A stretch of DNA of 64,000 nucleotides, from contig NZ_BCWW01000003.1 in assembly GCF_001894785.1 (NCBI RefSeq), positions 124,001 through 188,000 of the forward strand. Reading direction: 5' to 3'. The stretch comes from Rhodococcoides fascians NBRC 12155 = LMG 3623 (GTDB taxonomy: Bacteria > Actinomycetota > Actinomycetes > Mycobacteriales > Mycobacteriaceae). A model generated the notes under the pieces. That model saw only the letters and a program-made list of their open reading frames with translations. It had not been told where the DNA came from and did no database searches. Shown here in pieces: positions 34,565 to 42,071 of the stretch. A program made the translations under genes and the position numbers. Numbering within the stretch: the first letter of the stretch is position 1; each line of letters starts with the position of its first letter.

Positions 34565-35344
34565 AAGCCCTCGAACGCTTCGTGTACGAGCGCGCGGACG
34601 GATTCGAATTGGAATTGCGTTGGTACACCGCTCGCGATTCAGCTCCCGGATCAGCGGTCTTGTTCGTACATGGCGGAGGCACGGTCATGGGCGACCTCGA
34701 CATGTACGACGGCATCGTTGCTCAATATGTAGGGCGATCAGGGGTTCCGCTGTTGGCCGTCGAGTATCGGCTCGCCCCGGAGCGCCCCTATCCAGCAGCG
34801 CTCGACGACTGCCTGACCACGATCGGATGGCTGCAACGCGCACGCTGCCGAGCTCGGCGTTGACACGGCGAGGATCGCGATCATGGGCGACAGCGGCGGG
34901 GGAGGAATCGCGGCAGCGTCTGCACTCGCGGTGCGTGACAGGCGATTGCCGTCGTTGTGAGCTCAAGTGTTGATCTACCCCATGCTCGACGACCGCACCC
35001 GAATACCGGACTCACACCTGGTGCGCTGGATGGGATGGACCTACGCCAACAACTCCGTAGCGTGGGATGCGGTGACCGAGGGTGTGAAGGACCCATCACA
35101 GTACGCGTCGGCCGCTCGGGCGGACACTCTCGCGGGTCTTCCGCGTACGTACCTGGACTGTGGTGAACTCGACGTCTTTCGGCACGAAATCCTGACCTAC
35201 GCCTCGCGACTCACCGCCGAAGGAGTTTCGACAGCATTCCACATGTATCCCGGTGTGCCGCATGGTTCCGAGCTCGTTGCACCACAGATCGCGGTATCGC
35301 GTCGGGCATTGCAGTCCAGGATCGACTTCCTGCGGAAGCTGTGA
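34565..35344 (+). pseudogene. HSL-type esterase (alpha/beta hydrolase) broken by frameshift and stop
   Basis: Pieces in order: ALERFVYERADGFELELRWY at the very start with no start codon, SAVLFVHGGGTVMGDLDM (the HGGG oxyanion motif), AVEYRLAPERPYPAALDD; then a one-base frameshift near 34840; then AAELGVDTARIAIMGDSGGG (nucleophile), a TGA in the same frame (34958-34960) after DRRLPSL, and AQVLIYPMLDDRTRIPDS to the His region YPGVPHGSE. It would be about 260 aa of a hormone-sensitive-lipase-like family. Truncated at the 5' end where the SDR remnant joins. Confidence 0.75.
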
Positions 35345-35379
35345 CCTCGAAGCGGCGGTCGTGCTGATCCAAAGGAATA

Positions 35380-35505
35380 AACCCGTTGGCGGTGGATACA
35401 TGCATCGAAGACCCGATGGTTTTGGTGAGCCGGTAAAGGGTGACATACATCAGGATCTCGTCTTTGCTGAAACTGCGCTCGATGCGCCCTCTGCACTGCA
35501 GCGGC
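35380..35505 (-). pseudogene. Fragment of an epoxide-hydrolase-type gene
   Basis: A short minus-strand stretch reads RGRIERSFSKDEILMYVTLY followed by RLTKTIGSSMHVS, which fits the C-terminal helices of epoxide hydrolases (F-SKDE-LL-x-x-Y, IASSxR). Too short to be functional. The rest of 35345-35730 shows no gene. Further sign of a gene graveyard at the right end of island 2. Confidence 0.45.
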
Positions 35506-35732
35506 GGGAACGACCGGCTCTTCGTCGCGCGAAGACGCATTCGAAAGTCATCCAACGCCGCAGCCGAAGTCGTCGAAACGAAAGATTAGAGAAAAGGTGT
35601 GGAACGCGACATGACACAGAATCTACGCCTGAAGAGATAGACCGCATGATTGCTCAGGTGGCCTCAGTGGGCTGTTGGTGTCGATGGTGAGGGGCTTGCC
35701 TGACTCCGAGCACAAACCACATTGAGGTCTGG

Positions 35733-35859
35733 GTGTCACGAGCGTGTCAGGAGTCGGTACCTACGACGGTGAATGCGGATGGTTCCGCTTGGACGGTCGA
35801 CACAGGTCAGAGGCTCTGTGGTGGTTCCATGCGGACGTATCTGGTTGTCTCGCAACATA
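35733..35859 (+). repeat. Right arm of island 2
   Basis: Counterpart of 24999-25125, identical over its last 46 bp and conserved in patches before. Paired motif GTGTCACGAGCGTGTCAG at 35733-35750. Confidence 0.75.
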
Positions 35860-35907
35860 CTTGTAAGCGAGCGGTCAACGGTTCAATCCCGTTAGGAGGC
35901 TCCACGA
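35860..35907 (+). repeat. Attachment site 3 (right end of island 2)
   Basis: 48-bp perfect copy of the tRNA-Thr segment 9793-9840. The chromosome resumes after it with what looks like the tRNA's original terminator. Confidence 0.85.
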
Positions 35908-35939
35908 ACTCCGATCCCGGCTTCGGGATCGGAGTTTTT
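35907..35939 (+). terminator. Intrinsic terminator, probably the original one of tRNA-Thr
   Basis: AACTCCGATCCCG (35907-35919) pairs perfectly with CGGGATCGGAGTT (35924-35936), loop GCTT, followed by TTT. It is unlike the two element-borne hairpins, consistent with the native chromosomal terminator now 26 kb from its tRNA. Confidence 0.8.
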
Positions 35940-35962
35940 GCGTTTCGGATCAGCTCCTCGGT

Positions 35963-36000
35963 TTCGGATACCCGACGCTGATCGGAGTCGGGTATCCGAA
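35963..36000. promoter_or_regulatory. Large inverted repeat
   Basis: 14-bp perfect arms TTCGGATACCCGAC (35963-35976) and complement (35987-36000), loop 10 nt, without T-tract. It stands before the abiEi remnant in the same position as the nested repeat before the intact abiEi at 10.1 kb, so it may be an old operator. Confidence 0.4.
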
Positions 36001-36099
36001 TCGGAGGAGTTCATTTGGAATCCGGCGGCCGAATCGACGCCCCTGACGGGAATCTACGCCCGGTGTGCGGGGTGTGGATTACGACGAGGGGCGTGGATC

Positions 36100-36330
36100 C
36101 AGGCCTTGGATTCACAGCAGCGGCCATTGTCGGAGCAGCGGCATACTGCGGCGATGGCATCGCGGTGACGGGTCATCGGGTTCCGGCGACACTGGTGCTA
36201 TCGCGGGCGTTGGTATCGGCTGCGCCGAAGCGGCGCGATCAACTTCGGTCGGTCGTGAATCGGTTGTTCTAGTGCAATGCGGCACCTTCGGGGTCGGAGC
36301 GCGCTTCACCGATGCGCCGCCCCGTGTAGC
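36100..36330 (+). pseudogene. Decayed abiEi remnant
   Basis: Frames here give TAAAIVGAAAYCGDGIAVTG, then ALVSAAPKRRDQLRSVVNRL and shifted AAPPRVANR-type ends, similar to the intact abiEi segment AAAAGIAVAAYSADEAVVMG and ALATAVETVPKRHDPIRLAD. No continuous frame survives. It indicates an AbiE locus once stood next to the tRNA outside the present islands, or a third element. Nothing else is seen between 36001 and 36357. Confidence 0.45.
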
Positions 36331-36357
36331 CAACAGGTGTCAATGCGGCAACGGCTT

Positions 36358-37740
36358 TCAGTCCACCTCTTCGCCGATCCACTTCGCCAACAAGTGGTGG
36401 ATGTGACGAATTTTCACTTCTTGATAGCGAGCCAACGGCAACGTCTTCGACTGCGCAGACTTGAGGCCCTTGTGTACCTTGGGCATGTTGTAAGCGTCTT
36501 GGTCGAACACCCGCGCCGAGCTACCGAGAACCGTTGCTTCCAACCAGGATTGCTCGGGACGGAGCCACTGGGTCTTGGCCGGTTTCGGCCGTTCGCCCTT
36601 GAACGGCGCGAGCAGGTAGACGTCCATGATCGAGGTTTCGTGGTTGTCACCGTTCGGGCGGAACCGGTAGACGATGCGCTGGTATGCACCCCACGGATGG
36701 AAATTCGGGAAAACGGTGTAGTACACGCTGTCGAGTGACTCAGCGTCGGACATGTTGTCGGCCTTGACATCTCCGATGATGTCGCGCAGTCCTTCACGAG
36801 CCAGCATGCCCGACATCTCCCGGGCGGACACGCCTTCGGGCAGCGTCACCATCGGGTCCTCGTCGATACGGGCGTCGACCATGGAGTCGAACATCTCCTG
36901 CTCGGTCGGTACGAAGTTGATGTGCGGGCTGGGTACGCCGTTGGCGGTGATGCCGCGGTTGAAGTTGCCCCAACTGTCGTATTGGCTGTTGGAGTCACCG
37001 GTGCCGACGACGCGTTGCGGATGCGTGGTGATGACGTGGAACGCCTCGGAGAACGCTTCCTGCGCGATCTTCCAGTTCGCCTGGATCACCTGTGCGACGT
37101 GGGCCTGGATGTAGCGATCCTCCAGCGGCCATGCCTCGAAGTGCTTTCCGAGGTCACCGAGGAAGCTGTCCAGCGACTCGGACGTGGGATCCATGTTGAT
37201 GAAGACGAAGCCGCCCCAGGTGTCCACCTTGACCTGCGGAAGGTCCATCTTGCCCTTGTCCACCTGCGGGAAATCCCAGGCACACGTCATCGACTTCAGT
37301 GATCCATCGAAGTTCCACGCGAAACCGTGGAAGGGGCAACGTAATTCGTTGCCCGCCGGGCCGTCCTCCTCACGGAGGGTGCGTCCGCGGTGCAGGCAGG
37401 AGTTGTAGAAGGCACGAATTCCCATGTCCTTGCCGCGCACGAGAAGAATGGACTTCTCGCAGATCTCGTAGACCAGTGTGTCGCCCGGCTCGGGGATCTC
37501 CTCCTCGCGGCACGCCATCTGCCATACCTTGTACCAGACTCGGTCCCGCTCGAGTTCGTGATATTTGCGGCTGATGTAGCGCGAGATCGGGATGAAGTTC
37601 TGGTCCTCGTACATCTCGTGCGACTCGATGCGCAGAATGTCGGGTACGGGATGGGTGTCGGTGTCCAGGAGTCGTTGGTAGCCAACGCCGTTCTCGATGA
37701 ACCCCGCGTCCTCGGCGGGCCGTTCTTCGGTGTTGGTCAC
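36358..37740 (-). CDS. Rieske non-haem iron oxygenase, large subunit
   Basis: 460 aa. Rieske [2Fe-2S] motif at about residues 112-138: NSCLHRGRTLREED and CPFHGFAWNFDG (Cys-x-His and Cys-x2-His). Mononuclear iron site in NWKIAQEAFSEAFHVITTHP with two His and a further acidic residue expected nearby. Length and layout are those of ring-hydroxylating or demethylating alpha subunits. No small subunit, ferredoxin or reductase gene is adjacent, so the electron donors must be encoded elsewhere. Its ATG overlaps the stop of the 101-aa gene upstream. Likely the first oxidation step of the region-3 pathway. Confidence 0.9.
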   Translation of the reverse strand: MTNTEERPAEDAGFIENGVGYQRLLDTDTHPVPDILRIESHEMYEDQNFIPISRYISRKYHELERDRVWYKVWQMACREEEIPEPGDTLVYEICEKSILLVRGKDMGIRAFYNSCLHRGRTLREEDGPAGNELRCPFHGFAWNFDGSLKSMTCAWDFPQVDKGKMDLPQVKVDTWGGFVFINMDPTSESLDSFLGDLGKHFEAWPLEDRYIQAHVAQVIQANWKIAQEAFSEAFHVITTHPQRVVGTGDSNSQYDSWGNFNRGITANGVPSPHINFVPTEQEMFDSMVDARIDEDPMVTLPEGVSAREMSGMLAREGLRDIIGDVKADNMSDAESLDSVYYTVFPNFHPWGAYQRIVYRFRPNGDNHETSIMDVYLLAPFKGERPKPAKTQWLRPEQSWLEATVLGSSARVFDQDAYNMPKVHKGLKSAQSKTLPLARYQEVKIRHIHHLLAKWIGEEVD

Positions 37741-38042
37741 AGTTTGCCTCCCTGTTCGAGTGTGATGGCGCGGGCCTCTTCAGCCACTCTGTCGGACTGC
37801 ATCTTCTCGAGCAGTTTCGCCGCACCCATGAATCGCCGGTTCTGTGTGATCGGCACTGGCTCGCGGGGGCCGAGTCCGACCCACCGGGCCAGCTCGGGGT
37901 CGACCGCTTTCACCTCGCCGTGGAGGTAGCGGCCCTCGGGGTCGAACGTTCCGGTCTTGCCGTGGCGGTCCGTGACCAGAACGTTGAAGTCGTCATCGAA
38001 TTCGTAGATAGCGTGGCTCATCGGATGCTTGATCTGTCGCAT
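37737..38042 (-). CDS. Small protein coupled to the Rieske oxygenase
   Basis: 101 aa from ATG 38042 with AAGGAGATT just upstream. Sequence: SHAIYEFDDDFNVLVTDRHG, TGTFDPEGRYLHGEVKAVDP, ELARWVGLGPREP. No known domain recognised. The stop overlaps the oxygenase start (ATGA), so the two are co-translated and the protein may be an accessory subunit. Upstream, CTTACTTGG (38071-38079) resembles the shared operator motif. Confidence 0.65.
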   Translation of the reverse strand: MRQIKHPMSHAIYEFDDDFNVLVTDRHGKTGTFDPEGRYLHGEVKAVDPELARWVGLGPREPVPITQNRRFMGAAKLLEKMQSDRVAEEARAITLEQGGKL

Positions 38043-38155
38043 CGCAATCTCCTTGGAACGGGGCAACGCCCTTACTTGGTGCCGAATGCACTAACTGTAA
38101 CAGCGAAGAGTGATAGCGGGCACACTTTTCTTTAGGCTGACTCCAAAAACTCCGG

Positions 38156-38914
38156 TCATGAGCGCGCTGCCCACCGTAGAGCCCCCGAAACGAGTCGGCG
38201 GTAGACGGGATCGGAAAGGGTGGGCGACTTGTCGCCGGGCTGCAGATACGCCAGCCGACTGCGGCCGTTGGTTTTCGTCCACCCGACCAGCTGCGAGCCC
38301 GGTCGGTGGCTCCAGCCCTCGCGTTCGTCGCGGCGGCCCGCCATGGCCAGTGCCGTCGACCAGTGCACGGCGTCGGTCATCTCCGCGTCGGTGCGCAGCA
38401 GGGGAGTGACGTCGTCCTCGAAGACTTGGCACAGGTAGGTCTCGTCGACGAGGTCGAACGAGTCGGGGATGCCGAGGGTGATGGGGTGCGAACGATCGGT
38501 GACGGTGATGGTCTGCGGAACTGCATGTCGGTAGCCGGAGTCCGGGCAGTCGACGCCGCGCACGACGCTCGGCCGGTAAAGGTATCGGCCACCCACGAAC
38601 TCGGCCCACTCGTCCCAGTTCGCCCACGAGGCGATGGCGTGATGCAGCACTACGTACCCGTGTCCGCTGATCGGAGCCGCGGCTACTGCTGCGCGCACGG
38701 CCTCCGGTGGATCGGCCGGTGTGGGCAGTGTGCCGGGCATGTCGTAGTGCAACGAGACGTCGAACCGGGCCAGGTCGTCCGGGCCGAGATCCGCGTCAGG
38801 GTGCTCGTGCCACGAGACGTCACCGGGCAACGAGTCCAGGAAGTCGGCGAAGGCATCGCGATCGAACGAATGCCCACCGGTGAATGCCGCAATACGCATG
38901 AGCGGGTGTCCCAT
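38156..38914 (-). CDS. ThuA-like domain protein
   Basis: 252 aa (ATG 38899 possible, giving MRIAAFTGGHSFD at the start). ThuA fold, a class I glutamine-amidotransferase-like superfamily: AAFTGGHSFDRDAFADFLD, LARFDVSLHYDMPG, GHGYVVLHHAIASWANWDEW, HPITLGIPDSFDLVDETYL, GRSRLAYLQPGDKSPT. Known ThuA proteins act in trehalose and other sugar or keto-glycoside catabolism. A second ThuA-like protein is at 43.5 kb. The operator-like CAAGTTACTCG lies 27 bp upstream. Confidence 0.8.
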   Translation of the reverse strand: MGHPLMRIAAFTGGHSFDRDAFADFLDSLPGDVSWHEHPDADLGPDDLARFDVSLHYDMPGTLPTPADPPEAVRAAVAAAPISGHGYVVLHHAIASWANWDEWAEFVGGRYLYRPSVVRGVDCPDSGYRHAVPQTITVTDRSHPITLGIPDSFDLVDETYLCQVFEDDVTPLLRTDAEMTDAVHWSTALAMAGRRDEREGWSHRPGSQLVGWTKTNGRSRLAYLQPGDKSPTLSDPVYRRLVSGALRWAARS

Positions 38915-38940
38915 CGATGAAATTCAACTGGTGATGCAGT

Positions 38941-38951
38941 CAAGTTACTCG
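38941..38951. promoter_or_regulatory. Shared operator motif, copy 1
   Basis: CAAGTTACTCG upstream of the ThuA-like gene; 9 of 11 positions match the palindrome CAAGTAACTTG at 46.0 kb. Confidence 0.4.
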
Positions 38952-38965
38952 ACGAGAGTGCTAGT

Positions 38966-39739
38966 TCAGCGCCCTTCGATCATCTTCGAGCAGACCTCGG
39001 TGGTCGCCGCCCGCAGTCGAGGTACCGAAATGCCGGCCAGCGGCCCTCCCTCGATGCGCAGCGGCTGGATGGCGATGGTCGTGGCGATCATCGTCCGGAC
39101 CCGCAACGACCGTGCGGCCTGTTGCGCCGCCGCGGACCGCTTGTTGGCCGGTGTCTCCGCAACCGGGAAGTAATCGAATGCACGCCGGATGTGCCGGTCC
39201 TCGTACTCCTTCGTCAGAAGGCGAGTTCCGGGTGTCGCGCCGCCGGCCATTTGCAGAAACAGCATCCGCGCCGCGTTCGGGTGCTCGGCCGTCCAGTCCC
39301 ATACGGCGTCGATCACGCTCTTGAACGTGTCTGCGTCGGCCTCGGCGTCGTCCGGTCGGGCATGTTGAGCGGCGGCGGAACTGGCGTCCATCGCATATCC
39401 GAGGGCGCTCTCGAACAGTTCTTCCTTACTGGCGAAGTGGTAGTAGACCGCGGTGGGCACCATGCCCGCGGCCTCTGCGATCTCCTGTATCGACGTTTCT
39501 GCGAAGCCTTTTCGGGAGAAGACGCGAACGGCTGCTTTGACGATGAGGTGTCGGCGCGACGGCCGGTGAGCAGAACCCTTCGACGCAGCGGGCGTGTCGA
39601 CGGTGTTCTCGTCTGCGTCGGCAGGACCGGACGAGCCGGCGACTACGGGATCGTCGTCGGCGGCGGGCGATGAATCCCAGCCGGTCGGCGTCTCATCTGC
39701 GTGACCGTCTTCGTGGTCGATGCTTCGTCGTCGTGGCAC
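38966..39739 (-). CDS. TetR/AcrR family regulator
   Basis: HTH: HRPSRRHLIVKAAVRVFSRK, IQEIAEAAGMVPTAVYYHFA, SKEELFESALGY. The remaining 130 residues form the ligand domain. No ATG is available upstream of the HTH; GTG at 39739 (used here) or 39775 are candidates, giving a disordered acidic N-terminal extension of roughly 50 residues. Divergent from a second TetR gene that shares the unusual AHRPSRR motif in front of its HTH, so the two look like paralogues. Both are candidate binders of the shared motif. Confidence 0.75.
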   Translation of the reverse strand: MPRRRSIDHEDGHADETPTGWDSSPAADDDPVVAGSSGPADADENTVDTPAASKGSAHRPSRRHLIVKAAVRVFSRKGFAETSIQEIAEAAGMVPTAVYYHFASKEELFESALGYAMDASSAAAQHARPDDAEADADTFKSVIDAVWDWTAEHPNAARMLFLQMAGGATPGTRLLTKEYEDRHIRRAFDYFPVAETPANKRSAAAQQAARSLRVRTMIATTIAIQPLRIEGGPLAGISVPRLRAATTEVCSKMIEGR

Positions 39740-39796
39740 CGGCCCCAATTTACTCGCTGGTGTACGTCGCGACACCCCGATCGGGTCGTGGGTGCC

Positions 39797-40450
39797 ATGA
39801 TCTACTGCATGGCAGGCAAGGGAGTGGCACCGAAGCGGACTGCGGCGGCTCCGACGAGCAAGGGCGCGAAGCGGGCGGCGCATCGGCCGTCGCGGCGTGA
39901 GGTTGTTGTCGACGCCGCGATGCACCTGTACTCCGTCCGGTCCATCGAGGACGTCACGGTCGCCGATATTGCGGCGGAGGCTCAGATGACTTCCGCCGCC
40001 GTCTACTACCACTACCCGTCGAAAGACGAGGTTCTGCTCGGCGGGCTGCGGCTCTATGCAGACGGTTTGCTCGAGGAGCTTCGTGCCGAGGTCGAGAACG
40101 ACGCGGACGCCTCTCTGGGCGACATCATCGTTGGCTTGCTGGAATGGACGGACCAGCATCGGGCCGCGTCGCTCGTGTACTTCGTGCGCTCGCCGGGATG
40201 GAGCCTGTCGATCGAGTCGCTTCGCCGGGAGGTGCGTCTGACGATGCTGAACATCTTCACCGCCGAGTTGCGCAGCCGCAGCGGAGTCACGACGCGAGCG
40301 AAACAGGCAGCCGCCGCGACAGCGCTGTCGAGTTTGCTCGAAGTCTCGGTGTCGTCCTGGCTTACCGAGGACACGGTTCTTGCCAACCTCGGACGTCGGA
40401 GATTTTCCGACGAGGTTCGCGAACTGGCCGCCGACATTTCCAGTCTGTGA
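39797..40450 (+). CDS. TetR/AcrR family regulator
   Basis: 217 aa from ATG 39797 (39809 possible). HTH: AHRPSRREVVVDAAMHLYS, VADIAAEAQMTSAAVYYHYP, SKDEVLLGG. Ligand domain with SPGWSLSIESLRREVRLTML and TALSSLLEVSVSSWLTEDTV. Short basic N-terminal leader (KRTAAAPTSKGAKRA). Divergent paralogue of the minus-strand TetR; no other gene is between them, so they may cross-regulate. Confidence 0.85.
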   Translation: MIYCMAGKGVAPKRTAAAPTSKGAKRAAHRPSRREVVVDAAMHLYSVRSIEDVTVADIAAEAQMTSAAVYYHYPSKDEVLLGGLRLYADGLLEELRAEVENDADASLGDIIVGLLEWTDQHRAASLVYFVRSPGWSLSIESLRREVRLTMLNIFTAELRSRSGVTTRAKQAAAATALSSLLEVSVSSWLTEDTVLANLGRRRFSDEVRELAADISSL

Positions 40451-40514
40451 CGCTACTGCTGGAGTCGAACACAACTAAGTCCCCATGCGAAGGTCATCGA
40501 ACCGCGACTTTGCG

Positions 40515-40525
40515 CAAGTATCTTT
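40515..40525. promoter_or_regulatory. Shared operator motif, copy 2
   Basis: CAAGTATCTTT, 33 bp before the start of the phosphatase operon; 9 of 11 positions match CAAGTAACTTG. Confidence 0.4.
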
Positions 40526-40558
40526 AGACCGACGACAGTTTATGGTTGACTTGGCACC

Positions 40559-41266
40559 ATGCTCAGTCAGTCACGTGCCCGATCGATCGATCTCGACAAC
40601 CCATTCGCGCCGCTGACCGGATTGTGCGAACTGGTCCTGGTACGTCACGGCGAGCAGGTGCTGAGCAAAGAACTCAGCGCCGGTGAGACGGTCGACCCGC
40701 CGCTGTCCGACCTCGGCGAACGCCAGGTGCGGGCCGTGGCGCAGAGGCTGGCCACGGCTCGGGTCGATGCCGTCTACAGCTCTCCGCTTCGAAGAGCATT
40801 TCGTACCGGAACCGAGATCGCCGATCGACACGGACTCGTCCCGGTGGTGCGGGACGACCTGACCGAGTACGAGCCCTGGCAAAAGTTTCCTGCCGACCGC
40901 AGTCCCTTCGACACCCTGCCGCACGACGAGATCGCCACGATCTTTCGTGAACACGTCAGGACGCGTCGCTACGACGCGTTCCCCTACGCCGAGGATGGGG
41001 CAGAGTTTCGCGCCCGTGTACTCGGCCAGATCTCCACTATCGTCGACTCCCATCCCGGTGAGCGGGTGGTGGTGACCTGCCACGGCGGTGTCATCAACGC
41101 GGTCCTCGCCGATGCTCTGGGAAGCGGTCTGGACATGCCGGTTCGAGTCCACCACACCTCGATCAGCGTGGTTCGAGGTGCCGACACGCGCCGAGCGGTC
41201 CAGTCGGTCAACGATTTCTCTCATGTACTCGACTTCCAGACATCCGTCGGAGCCATGAATCTCTAA
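40559..41266 (+). CDS. Histidine phosphatase family protein (1)
   Basis: 235 aa. Branch-1 histidine phosphatase: catalytic LVLVRHGEQV near residue 28, PLSDLGERQVRAVAQRL, YSSPLRRAFRTGTEIAD, and the second catalytic His in VVTCHGGVINAVLAD. An insertion in the lid region (EYEPWQKFPADRSPFDTLP). Removes a phosphate from a small molecule; the family includes phosphoglycerate mutase, cobalamin and sugar phosphatases. Heads a plus-strand operon with an SDR and an E3. Two more members are at 49-50 kb. Confidence 0.88.
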   Translation: MLSQSRARSIDLDNPFAPLTGLCELVLVRHGEQVLSKELSAGETVDPPLSDLGERQVRAVAQRLATARVDAVYSSPLRRAFRTGTEIADRHGLVPVVRDDLTEYEPWQKFPADRSPFDTLPHDEIATIFREHVRTRRYDAFPYAEDGAEFRARVLGQISTIVDSHPGERVVVTCHGGVINAVLADALGSGLDMPVRVHHTSISVVRGADTRRAVQSVNDFSHVLDFQTSVGAMNL

Positions 41267-41301
41267 GTCCTGCAGTTGAACACCGATCAAGGAGTCATCA
41301 G

Positions 41302-42063
41302 ATGGATCTCGATCTCAAAGGCAAGCGCGCCATCGTCAGCGGTGCCAGTCGCGGCATCGGCCTCGCTATAGCCCGCACGCTGCTCGCCGAAGGCGCATCG
41401 GTCGGTGTGTGCGCGCGCGGCGAAGAACACCTGAACGAGGTGTCCGCCGAATTGTCCGAGCTCGGAACGGTTTTCCACAAAGCAGTCGACGTGGGTGACG
41501 CCGACGCCGTGAAATCGTTTGTCGACGATGCGGCCGAGGCGCTCGGTGGCATCGACATCGTTGTGGTCAACGCCTCCGCTGCCACCGGCAAGGGCCCGCA
41601 GGCGTGGGTCGACAGTTTCAACGTCGACCTCATGAGTCTGGTCAATTTCATCGAATCGGCCGCGCCCCATCTCGAAGCCAGCACCTCGGCGTCGGTGGTC
41701 ACCATCAGCACCACGTCGGCGCTCGAAGCCGGTCCGATCACCACCGCCAACAGCTACGGTGCGCTGAAAGCTGCCGTACTGCAGCACTCGTCGGCACAGG
41801 CGCGTGCCCTAGGACCCAAAGGTATTCGCGTGAACGCAGTGTCGCCGGGACCCATCTTCTTCGAGGGGGGTGCCTGGGAGACCATCCAGACGAGTCGTCC
41901 CGCTCTGTACGAGGCTGCACTCGAGTCGGCGTCGCTGGGCAAACTGGGTGCAGCACAGGACGTCGCGAACGCCGTGACCTTTTTGGCGTCACCCGCCGCG
42001 GGACACGTCACCGGAATCAACATGGTGGTCGACGGCGGCTTCACCAACCGCTTCGATTTCTGA
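41302..42063 (+). CDS. Short-chain dehydrogenase/reductase
   Basis: 253 aa. SGASRGIGLAIARTLLAEGA (NAD(P)-binding glycine motif), VVNASAATGKGP, catalytic Ser in VVTISTTSALEAGP, YxxxK in SYGALKAA, and C-terminal MVVDGGFTNRFDF. Preceded by AAGGAG. Between the phosphatase and lipoamide dehydrogenase genes. Would oxidise a secondary alcohol intermediate. Confidence 0.88.
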   Translation: MDLDLKGKRAIVSGASRGIGLAIARTLLAEGASVGVCARGEEHLNEVSAELSELGTVFHKAVDVGDADAVKSFVDDAAEALGGIDIVVVNASAATGKGPQAWVDSFNVDLMSLVNFIESAAPHLEASTSASVVTISTTSALEAGPITTANSYGALKAAVLQHSSAQARALGPKGIRVNAVSPGPIFFEGGAWETIQTSRPALYEAALESASLGKLGAAQDVANAVTFLASPAAGHVTGINMVVDGGFTNRFDF

Positions 42064-42071
42064 GTCTCGAC

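Noticed and set aside
9838-35859. Tyrosine or serine recombinase gene on the islands
   Set aside because: Looked through all plausible frames near both ends of each island; none has recombinase motifs.
9793-35907. Possible CRISPR-like array from the repeated 43-48 bp segments
   Set aside because: Only three copies, more than 10 kb apart, and they are tRNA 3' ends; explained by site-specific integration.
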